Assembly (NCBI GenBank): GCA_964019415.1
Contig: OZ025888.1
Location: 2,999,819-3,063,818, forward strand
DNA: 64,000 nucleotides
Source of the DNA: Ianthella basta
Taxonomy: Eukaryota; Porifera; Demospongiae; Verongiida; Ianthellidae
Direction: 5' to 3'
The translations under genes were made by a program, and so were the position numbers. Shown here one piece after another: positions 20,640 to 31,810 of this stretch (the first letter of the stretch is position 1; the number at the start of each line of letters is the position of its first letter). The notes under the pieces were generated by a model. That model did no database searches. It was not told where the DNA came from and saw nothing but the letters and a program-made list of their open reading frames with translations.

Positions 20640-21890
20640 ATGAAATATCCAAGAAACTTCTTGAACGCCAGCAAGAAGCAAATCTGCCAAGCAAGCACAC
20701 CCGAAGGCTACATACGATGGTATTCAAGTGCACTTCGAGAAGGACTGGGGTTTCAAGGTCGGCCTTTCTACCATTGGTCATTACCATGTCTGGCGCGCTC
20801 ATGACGAATGGTTGAAGGTAGAAGACAACAGCAAGGCATGCTGCACCCAAATGCCAAATCAGAGTGTGGAAGATGTACTATACAGCTTTGGTTTTGCCAA
20901 GCGCATACATCTGGAGCTGCCATCAGCAATCTCATCTTGAAACCAAAGGCTCAAGAATTCAGTAGGCATCTTCGGATCACAAATTTATGCTATTCAAATG
21001 GATGGTTACAAAAATTCAAAGATCGGCATAACATCTGGAAGAAGAAATTTAAAAGTGAGAGTGCCAGTGCTGATATGCAGCAGGTTTCTTTAGGTAGAGC
21101 GTCTCTCCGTGCACTTACCTCCTCTTTGCACCATGTGATGTGTACAACATGAATGAGATAAGTTTGTTCTACCATCTCACACCCAACATCACCCTAGCTA
21201 CAGGTGCAGTTAGGGGTATGAAGAAATGCAAGGACAGATTGACTGTTGCTCTCTGCTCCAATGCCGATGGGTCTTACAAGTGCAAACCACCAGTTATTGG
21301 AAAGTCTAAGAGAACTGACAACAAGAGACACAAAGAGTGGATGTGCACCAAGCCATCAGCATGATTGCAGACACCTGGAAAGATGTTAAGCAGACAACAG
21401 TGGCCAATTGTTGGAGGCATGTCGGGATACTGCAGCCTTCTGAAGACCAGGATGACAATACTCATCAGCAGAATGATGAAGACATCAGGTCTTTGCTAGG
21501 CAACATTCACTCAACAACCAGTCATTTGGACATTGATCCCTCTGAAGAAATGACAGCAAAGGACTGCACCAATGACAGTGTGGAGACAGAGCAGTCATTA
21601 ACCGATGACCAGATTGTGGAGGTGGTCAGTGGAGGGACAAACGATGCTGTATCTGACGAAGACAAACCAGAGGTCGCTGAGGAACCACCTCCACCACCAC
21701 CAACTATTACAGAAGCACACATGGCTTGCCAGCAATCCCCAGCATATTTCTTTTAATGAGAATGAAGTGGCAAATGATGATTCACATTCATCAAAACTAA
21801 CCAAGATGCAAAAGCACATGCTATGTCTGAACACAAAGAAATTGGCTGTTACAAAACAAACAAGTATTACTGATTTGTTCAAAGTAGTTG
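20640..21890 (+). pseudogene. Pogo/Tigger transposase, broken and internally deleted
   Basis: Plus-strand pieces in shifting frames follow the order of a Tigger transposase: an N-terminal HTH with KKQICQ and FEKDWGFKVGLSTIGHYHVW (20,670-20,800); a CENP-B-type HTH with SNGWLQKFKDRHNI (about 20,995-21,040); then YNMNEISLFYHL and RLTVALCSNADGSYKCKPPV (21,140-21,300); then DVHQAISMIADTW and NCWRHVGI (21,337-21,430); an acidic tail; and KQTSITDLFK near 21,855-21,885. The first catalytic Asp, usually in NMDETG, reads Asn here. The segment that would hold the second Asp is missing between about 21,330 and 21,337. The tail resembles the PCNA-binding PIP box known from pogo transposases. Inactive copy. 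Confidence 0.8.
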
Positions 21891-21939
21891 CTATGCTGAC
21901 ATCATCTGGAGCACTTGTACAGCAGCAGAAGGTACCAGG

Positions 21940-22290
21940 CTGAAGTGCCTTCAGAATTATGCTGTGCGCCTTATCCTCCAACGTCACTGGGGAGCGTCTG
22001 CCACCTCTATGAACAAGGACTTGGGTTGGCCCACACTTGCTCCAAGAAGGAAGCTGAGTGAAGTGGTAACAGCGTTCCGTTGTATCTCAGGACAGTCCTC
22101 CCTACCTTTCCTCCCTTCTTAGACCAGCAGTGTCCCTACACAGCCATGGCACTCGATCTGCATCATCAAATGGCCTCGATTTACCAAAAGTCAAGACTGG
22201 TTTTGGGAAGAGGAGCTTTGCCTTCTGGGGAGCTCAAAGCTGGAACTGCCTCCCGGGTTAAGGTGAATCCAGCACCCTGACTCTTTCATG
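21940..22290 (+). pseudogene. LINE ORF2 C-terminal fragment
   Basis: One frame reads LQNYAVRLILQRHWGASA, then KDLGWPTLAPRRKLSEVVTA. After a frameshift another reads DLPKVKTGFGKRSFAFWG and AQSWNCLPG. These are the QNxAARLIL, LGWxPLxxRR and FGxRSFxxxGxxxWNxLP blocks found at the C-terminus of CR1/L2/Jockey-group LINE ORF2 proteins. The reverse transcriptase core is absent, as expected for a 5'-truncated insertion. It abuts the end of the pogo pseudogene directly. Confidence 0.7.
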
Positions 22291-23410
22291 TCTGCTGCAC
22301 ACACTCACTTACTATCCCATGAGTTGTGACTATGAACGTTGAACTCAATTTTTACTTCACAGCATGATTCTACTCCCTCCATGTGCACAGTCAATTTATT
22401 GTATTAGTAATACATTTATCTCACTTAATCTTGTGTCATCAACTTAATTATTTGTTCAATTGTTCGTCATCCTTAGTTTACTCTACTTGTACAAGGCCGA
22501 CGGAACCGGTCCGGTTGGTCAGGCTTTGGCCGGACCACTTTTCAGGGGAACTCAACCATTTTTAGACAGTACTACCGTGCTGTCTGATAACTTGCAAATG
22601 TTAAAGGAGACTCACCTTACCCAAATTTTAATATTATTAATGAATAACGATCAGGGAAAACAGGAGCTATATTCAAGAACTAGCTATAGTTTTATGTAAT
22701 TCTGAATTCACAATCGAATTCCTCTACCAAATTGATGGAGTCCATGGTCATATTGCGCAATCGGAGCACACGTTGGAATAACAAAATGGCCTCTTCACAA
22801 GCTGGGAATGCCAGTGGATTCAGCTGTTTGCCACCTAAATTACCTAATGACTCTGCATGTCCACAAGGAATTTACAGAAAGGCTTGATCTGATAAAGGAA
22901 GCCAATGATTTTGTACAGAACAATGAACACAGATATAGTCTTTTTGGTAGGTTTTCTTAATTTCACATAATTGCACCTTGTACTTCATTCTTCATATTTT
23001 AATTTCTGAACTTCTTCTGGGTTGCATTTCTATTCCACAATTTAGTGCTTTTGACATGTTATGCAGATTTGAGTTACTGTTATAATATTAGGTTAACTTC
23101 TTTTCAATGAATCATTGTATGGAATTGATGCATCACCATGTGATGTGTTGTGACTATTTACACATCTGTCAGATGTAGATGCATTAAAGATGTTATTGGA
23201 GTCAGCCCGAATTTACTCGTATTGGTCCTGACCACTGAGATTTTCCTTCCTCCAGCTATGTTGTACCATGCTCCCCTGTCTTATCACCCCCCATCTTTGT
23301 ACTTTTTCCTGGATACCTTGAAAAGTAGTCTACGGGCTTAAGGTTTCCCCAGTTTAAATAAGATTACAGATACAGATACAGATAGTTTTCATGTTGTGTG
23401 TTACTGAACG
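22291..23410. other. No gene recognised
   Basis: AT-rich sequence. A short (CAGATA)n run at about 23,363-23,382 could be another LINE tail. Confidence 0.35.
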
Positions 23411-23446
23411 CAAGTGTTGTGTTGTGTTGTGTTGTGTTGTGTTGCT
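23411..23446. repeat. Microsatellite (TGTTG)n
   Basis: About six tandem GTTGT units. Confidence 0.85.
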
Positions 23447-23535
23447 TCCTTAGCAATCCAAGGTTTATGAACTTTTAGAAGAGAGCAGAGTGTACCTTTT
23501 ACTCTGCAGAATTCTTTTGTGTAAAATACTCAAGT

Positions 23536-23754
23536 TTGATGCTGTTGACACTTGTACAAGAGGATAAGCTGCAGGAGGAGTTCATGGACTATCAATTTCT
23601 TGACAACTTTGACATTCCTGAAACAATATCGAAAGAAGCAACGATGCTTGAGGAAGACACAGAAGACAACGGGAAGACACACTGCCATGGCGTAAAAGTT
23701 TCCCCGCCAAAATGGTTCCGCTGGGCCAAAAACAATAGAAAATGGCTGCCGTAA
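23536..23754 (+). pseudogene. Unrecognised 72-codon coding remnant
   Basis: The frame reads EDKLQEEFMDYQFLDNFDIP and has an acidic, protein-like composition. The KLQEEFxDYQxLxxxDIP pattern reminds me of a segment of hAT-group transposases, but I cannot confirm this from one piece and find no matching fragments beside it. Confidence 0.3.
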
Positions 23755-23759
23755 TGGTT

Positions 23760-24251
23760 CTGCCATAGTAGTGCTGTGAACCAATATCAAATAATTGATT
23801 AATAACCAATTATGTGTACAGCTAATCAATAATTGCCATACTAGTGTAGTAATTGGTTTTTGTAGCTATCTAGCTAGCTATAGCTATAGCTACAACCTTA
23901 GCTGTAGAAACTTACAGAACTATAGAGACTTTACCCCTGTAAGGTTTCAAGACTTCAATCACTTTGAAACGCTGCCAGTAGTGAACACTGCATGATCCTT
24001 ACTTGTACTATGATCCATCTGCTATCCATTTACATATTAGCTAAATTCAATATTGAATTAAATTTAATTACACATTCTTTCAATCATAATTTATGCAATT
24101 AATATGACAATATCCAATATCTGTGTCCCAATAACTGATTAAAGTAAAAGACCAAGGTTCACAGCACTAAGCCGTAGTGACAAAGTCCCTTTCATCTCCC
24201 GATATTCATTGTTGTGGTGGATCTTGAGCTCACAACAAAGCCATGTCAGCT
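23760..24251. other. No gene recognised
   Basis: AT-rich, with a TAGC-type low-complexity stretch at 23,865-23,895. Confidence 0.4.
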
Positions 24252-24356
24252 GAAATCGTCTATTCATTGAACAAAATCGTCCACTCATTGAACGAAATCG
24301 CTTACAAATCAAACCAAAGCGCCCATCCCATGAATGAAATCGCCTATTGCTCAATA
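24252..24356. repeat. 21-bp tandem repeat, five units
   Basis: Five consecutive 21-base units begin with GAAATCG or a close variant. 21 bases equals seven codons, so one minus-strand frame (24,139-24,414) stays open and reads a seven-residue repeat (RFRSMSG, RFCSMNR and so on). Later units are more diverged. Confidence 0.7.
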
Positions 24357-25552
24357 ACTTCCAAGGGTCCTGCTTGAATCTACCAACACTGCTATGAGCT
24401 TCCATCAAGTCCAATATTATGGCTTTCCAGACCTATAGCTGGATGCTGGGCCTCTGGTTTTTGTTTGTCAGGTTGGCAGGCCTGGTAGTGGTACAGCAAA
24501 TTACCCCAAATGAATTTAGTTATCCTTTCATTCTCACTCATACTCCTAAATATACAGCAAACCCGACTCCACAGTTACAGTGTCAGTGTTCTCGCTAGGC
24601 TATTTTTGAAAGGTACAGAACCCTTTTTGCCGTATTAAGAACCCTCCTTGAGACTGTAAACATGGCAGTGTACCCTCCTTGAAAGGCACAGTGCCACTAA
24701 TCATGTGGTGTGGGCAATAGCATTAGCATGCATACACACTGTGTCACAAGGCTCTCCCTGTATTCAGCTAATGCACTTTGCAAGTGAAAGTGACACCCTC
24801 TCCAACACCCAACCATCCACTAGCCACTCCTCACGTGACTGTTGGTCAAGTGTACCCTTTTTACATTATCTGGGAAGAACACTGTACAGTGTATGTGCGC
24901 ACTGAACTTACACTTGCAACCTGTAGCTACGAGCCAAGAACAGTCTCAGTTTAGCACTTCGTCAAAAATTATCGCTACAATTGTACAATCTCTGATGTAA
25001 ATTTCAGTAGGAAATTCGTTGTAATTACCAACATTCTTGCTGAATGGCTAGCAGCTCAATGGTGCCATCTTTGTGCCATCTCCTCACAAAACATGCCAAT
25101 TTGTTCACTATTATCATGAATAGTAGAGCATGCTTTCAATCCCATTCCCATGCTCTATTATCCCTGCTATTATCCTGAGACAATCGCCATTTCACAATTG
25201 CCGTTTCAAAAATCCCGGAGTTAGGGTAAAGTGGGATAAAACAGAACACTTGCACACGATCAACTTTCACAAACAAATGAATAAATAAAAAACTCCATAT
25301 TTCAGGGCACTTAGGCCTAGCCTTTAGCGAATATGTCCATCTAAAACTACGCACCATCCCAGTAATACAGCACAATAAACATTACTGAGCAACTTGTAGT
25401 GCATGCTAAAAATTCACTGCAACAACTACACAACATTTCAGTACATCTTCACAGAGACGAGACACTAATGAAACATTACTCATCAATTCTCAGATTAGCG
25501 AAGCCTTTGCACACAGTGAGAACATTACTTCATATTTTTTAGGTTCAGACTC
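24357..25552. other. No gene recognised
   Basis: Contains ACCCTCCTTGA repeated twice near 24,640-24,680. No supported coding sequence. Confidence 0.4.
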
Positions 25553-25702
25553 AGAGTATTGACAATGCTTTGGATGACTGCAACAACTTGCATGATGGCA
25601 GCAAATGGGTAGTCTGTGATAGAGTTGACGCTTGGCACCACTTTGGATGTAGCTACCAGCTTGGAAGCCTTTCCAAGAGTCAAAGATCTGTAATTTATGC
25701 GA
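25553..25702 (-). other. Possible internal exon, function unknown
   Basis: On the minus strand, after an AG acceptor (ATAAATTACAG) at 25,703, one frame reads LGKASKLVATSKVVPSVNSI and on to QSIVNTLSLNLKNM before a possible donor GTAATG. It is hydrophobic-helical, with loose similarity to vinculin/talin-type helical repeats that I would not rely on. It lies about 300 bases below the candidate first exon at 26,014-26,082 on the same strand, so the two could belong to one gene. The polypyrimidine tract is weak. Confidence 0.3.
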
Positions 25703-26013
25703 AATTTGTAAATACACTTAATTCGTACTGAGATGGACGCGTAACTTGCTGAATGTGTTCCGTTTTCCATTTCCTCCGCTTTACCCTATCCCGTGAATTA
25801 GTTTGACCTTTATCAAACTTTTGTGAATATCTATGGAACTACAAGCTGAATCCAGCTCGGGAATATAAAGTGCGTGGTGGACATAGAGACCAGTAACCAG
25901 TGTCGCTTACCAACTGTCGGAAGTACACGGTGATAAAATAAGCTTAAGCATTTCACGGAGTTGCCCCATATTACCTTACGTATGTTTAATACATGTTCAT
26001 GTTGATTACTCAC

Positions 26014-26082
26014 TTCAGCAGTCAATTTGCATCTGTGGAAAGAAGGTTCCTTCAGGAGTCCCACTATTCTAATATGCGCCAT
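26014..26082 (-). CDS. Candidate first coding exon, 23 codons
   Basis: On the minus strand an ATG at 26,082 opens a frame reading MAHIRIVGLLKEPSFHRC and ending LTAE, directly followed by a consensus donor GTGAGT (26,013-26,008). The opening pattern (M-A, Gly at 8, Pro at 13, Ala-acidic at the end) resembles the N-terminus of malate dehydrogenase 1B-type proteins. That is a weak match over 23 residues and I did not find the next matching exon. Upstream, 26 bases before the ATG, lies a perfect RFX X-box palindrome, which would suit a ciliary gene. I read this as a plausible gene start of unproven identity. Confidence 0.4.
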
Positions 26083-26107
26083 TTTCGTGCAACCGTCGAT
26101 AGATCCC

Positions 26108-26121
26108 GTTACCATGGTAAC
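26108..26121. promoter_or_regulatory. RFX X-box palindrome
   Basis: GTTACCATGGTAAC is a perfect match to the palindromic X-box consensus GTNRCC-N(0-3)-RGYAAC bound by RFX factors. It sits inside a 20-base perfect palindrome (26,105-26,124), 26 bases upstream of the minus-strand candidate start at 26,082. Confidence 0.6.
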
Positions 26122-26149
26122 GGGCGTCTAAGCTATATCCTAAGCATAT

Positions 26150-26171
26150 AGACGTCACGTTCGTGACGTCT
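26150..26171. promoter_or_regulatory. CRE-bearing near-palindrome, second copy
   Basis: Same arms as at 7,039-7,060 (AGACGTCACG and CGTGACGTCT) with centre TT. It lies 68 bases upstream of the candidate exon start at 26,082. Confidence 0.4.
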
Positions 26172-26174
26172 GAT

Positions 26175-26515
26175 ACCCACCACCACACAGTGCAAGTTGC
26201 AATCTGCGCATGCAGTATATGCGCCAGTGCTTCTATGAACAAGGCCACCAGTGCAAGTTGCAGAGACTAACAACCCCGAGTGCAAGTAGAGTGCGCTAGT
26301 TGATAAAAGGAAAAACACCATCCGCGCAAGTTGCTGAAGGTCAGGGGGACCGGGCACCAGCATGGATTGGCATGCATTGGGGGGCCACTATGAATGCAAG
26401 TACAGTGTTGGTGCTAGTCGAATGGCACCAGTTAGAGCAGGATGCAGCAACAGCTTTGCAACTTGCACTTGGGCACTATGTGAACCGTGTTCTGCCCAAG
26501 TGCAAGTTGCATACC
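26175..26515. repeat. AGTGCAAGTTGC repeat region
   Basis: The core AGTGCAAGTTGC or a near variant recurs at about 26,188, 26,250, 26,327 and 26,497, with CCACCA before it and GCGCTAGTTGATAAAAGG-type spacers. The same unit builds the large palindrome at 32,511-33,262. Confidence 0.6.
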
Positions 26516-26536
26516 GTTTGGTTGTTTTTAATGTCG

Positions 26537-28424
26537 TTTGCAACTTTTGGAGTCATTCACTAGAGTTTGGGTGGGTAATGTCTGTGAGAAAAAACATTTG
26601 GAAAATTTGGAGTCATGCACTTGAGATAGGTATGGTGACACTCCCCCCCTTGCTAACACGGTTGGAGTAATTCAATGAAGTTTGGGTTGTTAAGACTCCT
26701 CCTTTGCTTATGGGTTGTGGACATTTGAAGTCATGCACTGGAGTTTGAGTGGGTAAGACTCCCCCCTCACTCATGACTATGGGAAAAGACATTTGCAACA
26801 TTTGGAGTCATGCGCTGGAGTTTGGTTGGGTAAGACTCCCCCTTCGCTCATGGCTATGGGAAAAGACGTTTCCAGCATTTGGAGTCGTGCACTGGAATTT
26901 TTTATGGGTAAGACACCTGCCTTGCTAATGGGAATGAGAAAACGAGATTGAAACATTTGGAGTCATGCGATGGAGTTTGGTTGTGTAAGACTCCCCTCTT
27001 GCTAATGGGAATGAGAAAAGACGTTTGCCACATTTGGAGTCATGCAATAGAGTTTGGTTGGGTAAGACTCCTCTCTTGCTAATGGGAATGAGAAAAGGCG
27101 TTTGCAACATTTAGAGTCATGCACTGGAGATTGGGTGAGTAAAACTCCCCCATTGCTAATGAGAATGAGAAAAGACGTTTGCAACATTTGGAGTCATGCA
27201 ATAGAGTTTGGTTGGGTAAGACTCCTCTCTTGCTAATGGGAATGAGAAAAGATGATTGCAACATTTGGAGTCATGCACTGGAGTTTGGGTGGGTAAGGAT
27301 CCTGCCTTGCTAGTGCGAATGAGAAAAGACGTTTTCAAGATCTGGAGTCAAGCACTGGAGTTTGGTTGGTAAGACTCCCCCATTGCTAATGGGAATGCGA
27401 ATAGACGTTTGCGACATTTGGAGTCATGCACTGGAGTTTGGATAGGTAAGACTCTTCCCTTGCTAATGGGAATGAGAAAAGACGTTTGCAACATTTGGAG
27501 TCATGCACTGGAGTTTTTGGGGTAAGACTCCTGCCTGCATATGGGAATGAGAAAAGTTGTTTATAATATTTGGAGTCATGCAATGGAGTTTGGTTGTGTA
27601 AGACTCCCCCCTTGTTAATGAGAATGAGCAAAGACGTTTGCAACACTTGGAGTCATGCACTGGAGTTTGGTTGGGTAAGACTCCCCCCTTGCAAATGGAA
27701 ATGAGGAAAGATGTTGGCAACATTTGGAATCAAGCACTGGAGTTTGCTTGGGTAAGTCTCCCTCTTGCTAATGGGAATGAGAAAAGACATTTGCAACATT
27801 TGGAGTCATGCACTAGAACTTAGATAGGTAAGATTCTTCCCCTTCTAATGGGAATGAGAAAAGGTGTTTGCAACATTTGGAGTCAAGCACTGGAGTTTAG
27901 TTGGGTAAGACTCCACCCTTGCTAATGGGTATGAGAATAGACGTTTGCAACATTTAAAGTCATGTACTGGAGTTTGGTTGAGTAAGACTCCCCCCTTGAT
28001 AATGGGAATGGGAAAAGACTTTGGCAACATTTGGAATCAAGCACTGGAGTTAGGTTGGGTAAGACTCTCCCACTGCTAATACGAATGAGAATAGACGTTT
28101 GCAATATTTGGATTCATGCACTGTTCTTTGGATAGGTAAGACTTTTCCCCTGCTAATGGGAATGAGAAAAGACGTTTACAATATATTGAGTCAAGCACTG
28201 GAGATTGGTTGGGTAAGACTTTCCCCTTGCTAATGGGAATGAGAAAGGACGTTTGCAACATTTGGAGCCAGGTACTGAAATTTGGTTGGGTAAGACTTCC
28301 CCCTTGCTAATGGGAATGGGAAAATACTTTGGCAACATTTGAAATCAAGCACTGGAGTTTGGTTGGGTAAGACTCCTCCTTTGCTAATGAGAATGAGAAA
28401 AGACGTTTGCAACATTTGGAGTCC
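26537..28424 (+). repeat. 77-bp satellite array A, diverged monomers
   Basis: About 24 tandem monomers of 77 bp. Consensus words in order are GACGTTTGCAACATTTGGAG, TCATGCACTGGAGTTTGGTT, GGGTAAGACTCCCCCTTGCT and AATGGGAATGAGAAAA. Neighbouring monomers differ at many positions and no higher-order period is obvious. The array stops abruptly inside a monomer at about 28,424, where the helicase-transposase pseudogene begins. Minus-strand frames of about 60 codons repeated every 77 bases are by-products. Confidence 0.9.
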
Positions 28425-28440
28425 GTTGCTCCCTTCGCAC

Positions 28441-29459
28441 TTAGGCAGATTTCAATCTTGCTTCATAATCAGTCCTATTATAAGTCAGGTCTCCACTGCG
28501 AATGGCAGCCATGTATTGATATGCACATGACTTGTCACTTTTGTACAATGCAATCAGCAAATATCTAAGTGATGCAGTATTTGTCATTTTGGAGTCCTTG
28601 TTCTTTCTTTCCACTGCATTTGTGTCCTTAGGACAATTTCTCCAATCATCATCATTTAGTGGGGAGAATTCCTTACATAGCATTTGAAGGTGATACTGCC
28701 TAGTCCACCATTCTACCCATGCCTTTGCCTTTCCTCAGTGACTGTTGTTAAATGGATGCAATCCATGGAGGTGAAGTGACTCCACAGGCTTTTCACCACA
28801 CAATACTTGAAATTGAAGGAGGACTGTTGACTTTGATTGGCCACAAGGTATGCGTGAGGCTACTGTATTGAATGCTCTCTTCTCCTCAGCTGTCCTGCAT
28901 ACCTTGTCTGCAACCCTCTGATAGGATCTGGCCCAGTGTACTTGGCACCCTCTTAATAGACCATTTGCCATAGTGGCACCTACTGCTTTTCGCAGTCCAC
29001 TTGCTTCAGCATTGCTCCAATCTATCACTATTCCCCTCAATGTCTTTCCTACTTCAAAACTGCTGCAGTCCGCTCTAGTTATGTCAAATATCTTGCTAAA
29101 ACCAATACCATACCCATCAGCATCATCTTTTGATAGGAGGCAACACCCCACTATGATCCATCGCATTGCTTCTTCATCGAAAGCTGTAACATTGAACAGG
29201 TATTTGTACTCAGCGTGCTCTAAGTATGTATGTATGTCACATTCTATGAAGGTAGCTTTAGATAGTTGTTGTGACATAAAAGGTGACTGTAATAAAGCGA
29301 ACTTTATCCCTTTGGAAATCCCGGCTTCCCTCATATATGGCCGACCCAGCTGAGCATACTCCTTTGCTGTGTGTGGACTTCCGGAGTGGCTGTTATCATT
29401 AGCATCAATACTGTCAGCTACCGTCTCAAACTCAAAGATTGTAATACTTGGTTCTCTGT
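28441..29459 (-). pseudogene. MULE-type DDE transposase domain
   Basis: The frame reads KYREPSITIFEFETVADSID, then MREAGISKGIKFALLQSPFM. Next comes FIECDIHTYL, placing the first catalytic Asp, then YLFNVTAFDEEAMRWIIVG. The second Asp and its helix read IVIDWSNAEASGLRKAVG, followed by GCQVHWARSYQRVADKVC, the CxxH signature of Mutator-like (MULE) transposases. Near the end, after an in-frame TGA at 28,735-28,737, come WVEWWTRQY and TNAVERKNKDSK, the position of the catalytic Glu. The order D-D-(CxxH)-E and the W.xWW/TNxxE region fit the MULE superfamily. The stop at 28,441 lies only 17 bases from the satellite. Confidence 0.7.
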
Positions 29460-30620
29460 ACTTCTTGCCTTTCTCATCTCCAGTCTCACTCGGCCTACAT
29501 GTGCTGCTGCCAAATCCGCAGAGGCTGGAACAAACCCAAGACCTGACCCTTGCTGGACTTGAGTTGCTGTGAGTGTTTCATCCATTAAAGCAGCTGACTG
29601 TATTTTATCTTTAACATAACTGCTTATTTGTGATGGACCTGGCATTGGGTGACTGTGCAAGGTGTCTTCACACCTTTTGCCTTCATAGTTGTTCCATAGA
29701 ATGCCACCAATCCAACGTCGATTGTCAGTCCAGGGGTTGGGTGGATATAGATAGGTTAATTCTATGGGACAATCGCTGATGGACAGTAGCTCTTGCTTTG
29801 GGTGCTTAGGGCATGGTTTCCTTACCTTCAATGTAACTGTAGTCACAGCCATCTGCAGAACACCTTTTAATTCCTTTACATGGACATGTTCTGTAGAATA
29901 ACGCCTCTTCCTTGCCACCAATAGAAAATTTTACCATGCGGTCTTTACTAAAACTGCCTTTTCCTAGTTGGACATCATCCCACAAGAAGTGAGGATGGCT
30001 GGGAGAAAATTGAGGCAGTTTGCTAATGTCATTGCAGTACATTATAGCTTGTTGCGACCCTGGATAGTGGTACTGTTCCTTTTCTATTATTGGCACCCAG
30101 TTTTCAACGTTGCTCATAAGTTGCCGTACTGTCTGTAAAGTGTGTGAACCTTTACCCACGCGCTCCTTTCCTACTGTTGAACCCTGAGTCTCTGTTGAGT
30201 GTAAGGACAGGCTCTTTCTTTTCACTACTGCTATAGGTTTACTGAGATTGTGCTGTGGCAGGAGGACTTCAGCCTGACTATCAGTGAGTAGTGAGTGTCC
30301 AGATTCATTGTTATGCATTGTAGCACAAACAGCATGCTGCTGTTTACAAACAGCCTGAACTGCCACTTTCCTATCAATGAGCCCAAGGCCATGACACTGT
30401 CTAATAAATGATTGCCACCATTCCAAAGAATGATCCCGTCCAGCCCCAAAGCTAGGCTCTCTTTTGTTCTCTTCAGTCAACCATGAACTGTTGGAGCCTC
30501 TGAGGAATTCAGACAGCTTGCACTCCCCCTTCAGACCCAAGGCTCGTATGGCTTGTACTAGAAGTTTGGCTTCTCTGGTGCATGAAGTATAGTCCATGTC
30601 ATTCTCACCATCACAAACTC
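29460..30620 (-). pseudogene. Linker and Cys/His cluster before the transposase
   Basis: After the RecQ zinc segment the frame continues TSCTREAKLLVQAIRALG, a winged-helix-like region with FIRQCHGLGLIDRK, then a variable linker. From about 29,930 it reads CPCKGIKRCSADGCDYSY. A frameshift follows at about 29,815, then KPCPKHPKQELLSISDCPIE, RRWIGG and LHSHPMPGP. Cys and His pairs ending in HxHP resemble the WRKY-GCM1/FLYWCH-type zinc fingers that stand before the catalytic domain in Mutator-like transposases. A following helix reads LTATQVQQGSGLGFVPASAD. The sequence GAAGGTAAGG at the frameshift also fits a splice donor, so a short intron cannot be excluded there. Confidence 0.6.
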
Positions 30621-30631
30621 CACAACAGGAT

Positions 30632-31810
30632 TTGCTGCATCTGTTAGTTCCTCGTTGTAGTATTCAAGCAGGGCTTTACGTAAACATCTTCCTGCAAGCT
30701 TGCAATACACTAGCTTCCAGCTCATGTCATACTCTGCCAGTATAGTGTCCCTGAGGAGTCTGTTCTGTAAATGATCACGTAGCCAGCCAAGCACATTTTG
30801 AACATCAGACTCACTGTAAAGTATTGTCGCTGTAGCTGCCTGCCCATTCCGCCCTGCTCTACCCAACTCCTGCACCCAGATATTGATGTTAGGGGGTACA
30901 CCAATCCTGATCGCATGCCTCACATTTCCACTATTTATGCCCATTCCAAATGCTTTAGTCGCTACCATTACCTGCACTTCGCCATTTGCCCGTTGCCTGT
31001 ACGATGCCAGTTTGGATTTAGCATCCAATTCTCCATGATAGTGAGCAGATGTAATGCCCACTTTATCCAGCGCCTGGGTGATGGGAACAATATCTGCTAT
31101 AAAATCAGTGTAAATTATTGCAGTGTCCTTCTTGATTATTTTGCATATACTGTTGACAAAACCGATGTAGTTGCCACGATTCTCCTTTGACACATGGCCC
31201 TTGTCTGTAACTTCCTGTACATCCAGGATGATATTAGGACGGTTCATGGTATCTTTCAACACAGTGGGGTCAGACAGGTACCCTATAAGCTTTTCAGCCA
31301 TACTAGGGGTTGCTGTGGCAGTAAGGAACATGACCGGTGTGCTGGGGAAATGGTTCTTTATTGTTTCCAAGTCCCTATAGTTAGATTGAAAAGATTGCCA
31401 CTCGCATATTAGGTGTGCTTCATCAACAGCGATTAGTGTTTTATTTAATGCTACATCTTCAACTGCTTTCAGATTGATGTCTTTGAATAGCCACTCTGGT
31501 GTAATAAAGATTATGCGGTGTGGATCCTTGGTGATAAACACAGATCTCTCCAGTGACTTGTCTACTTGGACACTTCCCAGATATGTACACTGTATACCTT
31601 GATCTGTCAGTAGAGCATGCTGGTCTTGCATAAGGCTGATTGTGGGACACACAACAACAGCTTTAGTATGTGTGTACACTGGTGGGAATTGATAGCACAG
31701 GCTTTTCCACTACCAGTTGGCTAACTAATCAGGGAATCTTTGCCATTTAGTGCTGTACTGATGGCTAATCATTGATAATCGCAAAATCGTGTCAACCCAA
31801 AAGTGTCTGC
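30632..31810 (-). pseudogene. RecQ-type DEAH helicase domain
   Basis: The helicase starts with FGLTRFCDYQ, a TGA, and LAISTALNGKDSLIS. It then has the Walker A motif PTGSGK (31,703-31,720), where one base is missing and the frame shifts before SLCYQFPPVYTH. Motif Ia reads VVVCPTISLMQDQ, motif II IAVDEAHLICEW (31,413-31,430 region), and motif III TATATPS. Motif V reads VMVATKAFGMGINSGNVRHA and motif VI QELGRAGRNGQ (about 30,850-30,872). This order and the DEAH box are diagnostic of the RecQ family of 3'-5' DNA helicases. A long open stretch of about 370 codons survives after Walker A. The C-terminal Cys region reads CCGVCDG after a frameshift at about 30,625, matching the start of the RecQ zinc-binding segment. 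Confidence 0.85.

Noticed and set aside
26537-28424. Regularly spaced repeats resembling a CRISPR array
   Set aside because: The whole 77-bp unit is conserved with no unique spacers, no cas-like genes are present, and the context is eukaryotic. It is a satellite.
29815-29830. GGTAAG as a splice donor that would remove the frameshift
   Set aside because: Clear protein similarity continues on both sides with no room for an intron and no matching acceptor. A one-base loss is simpler, though not fully excluded.
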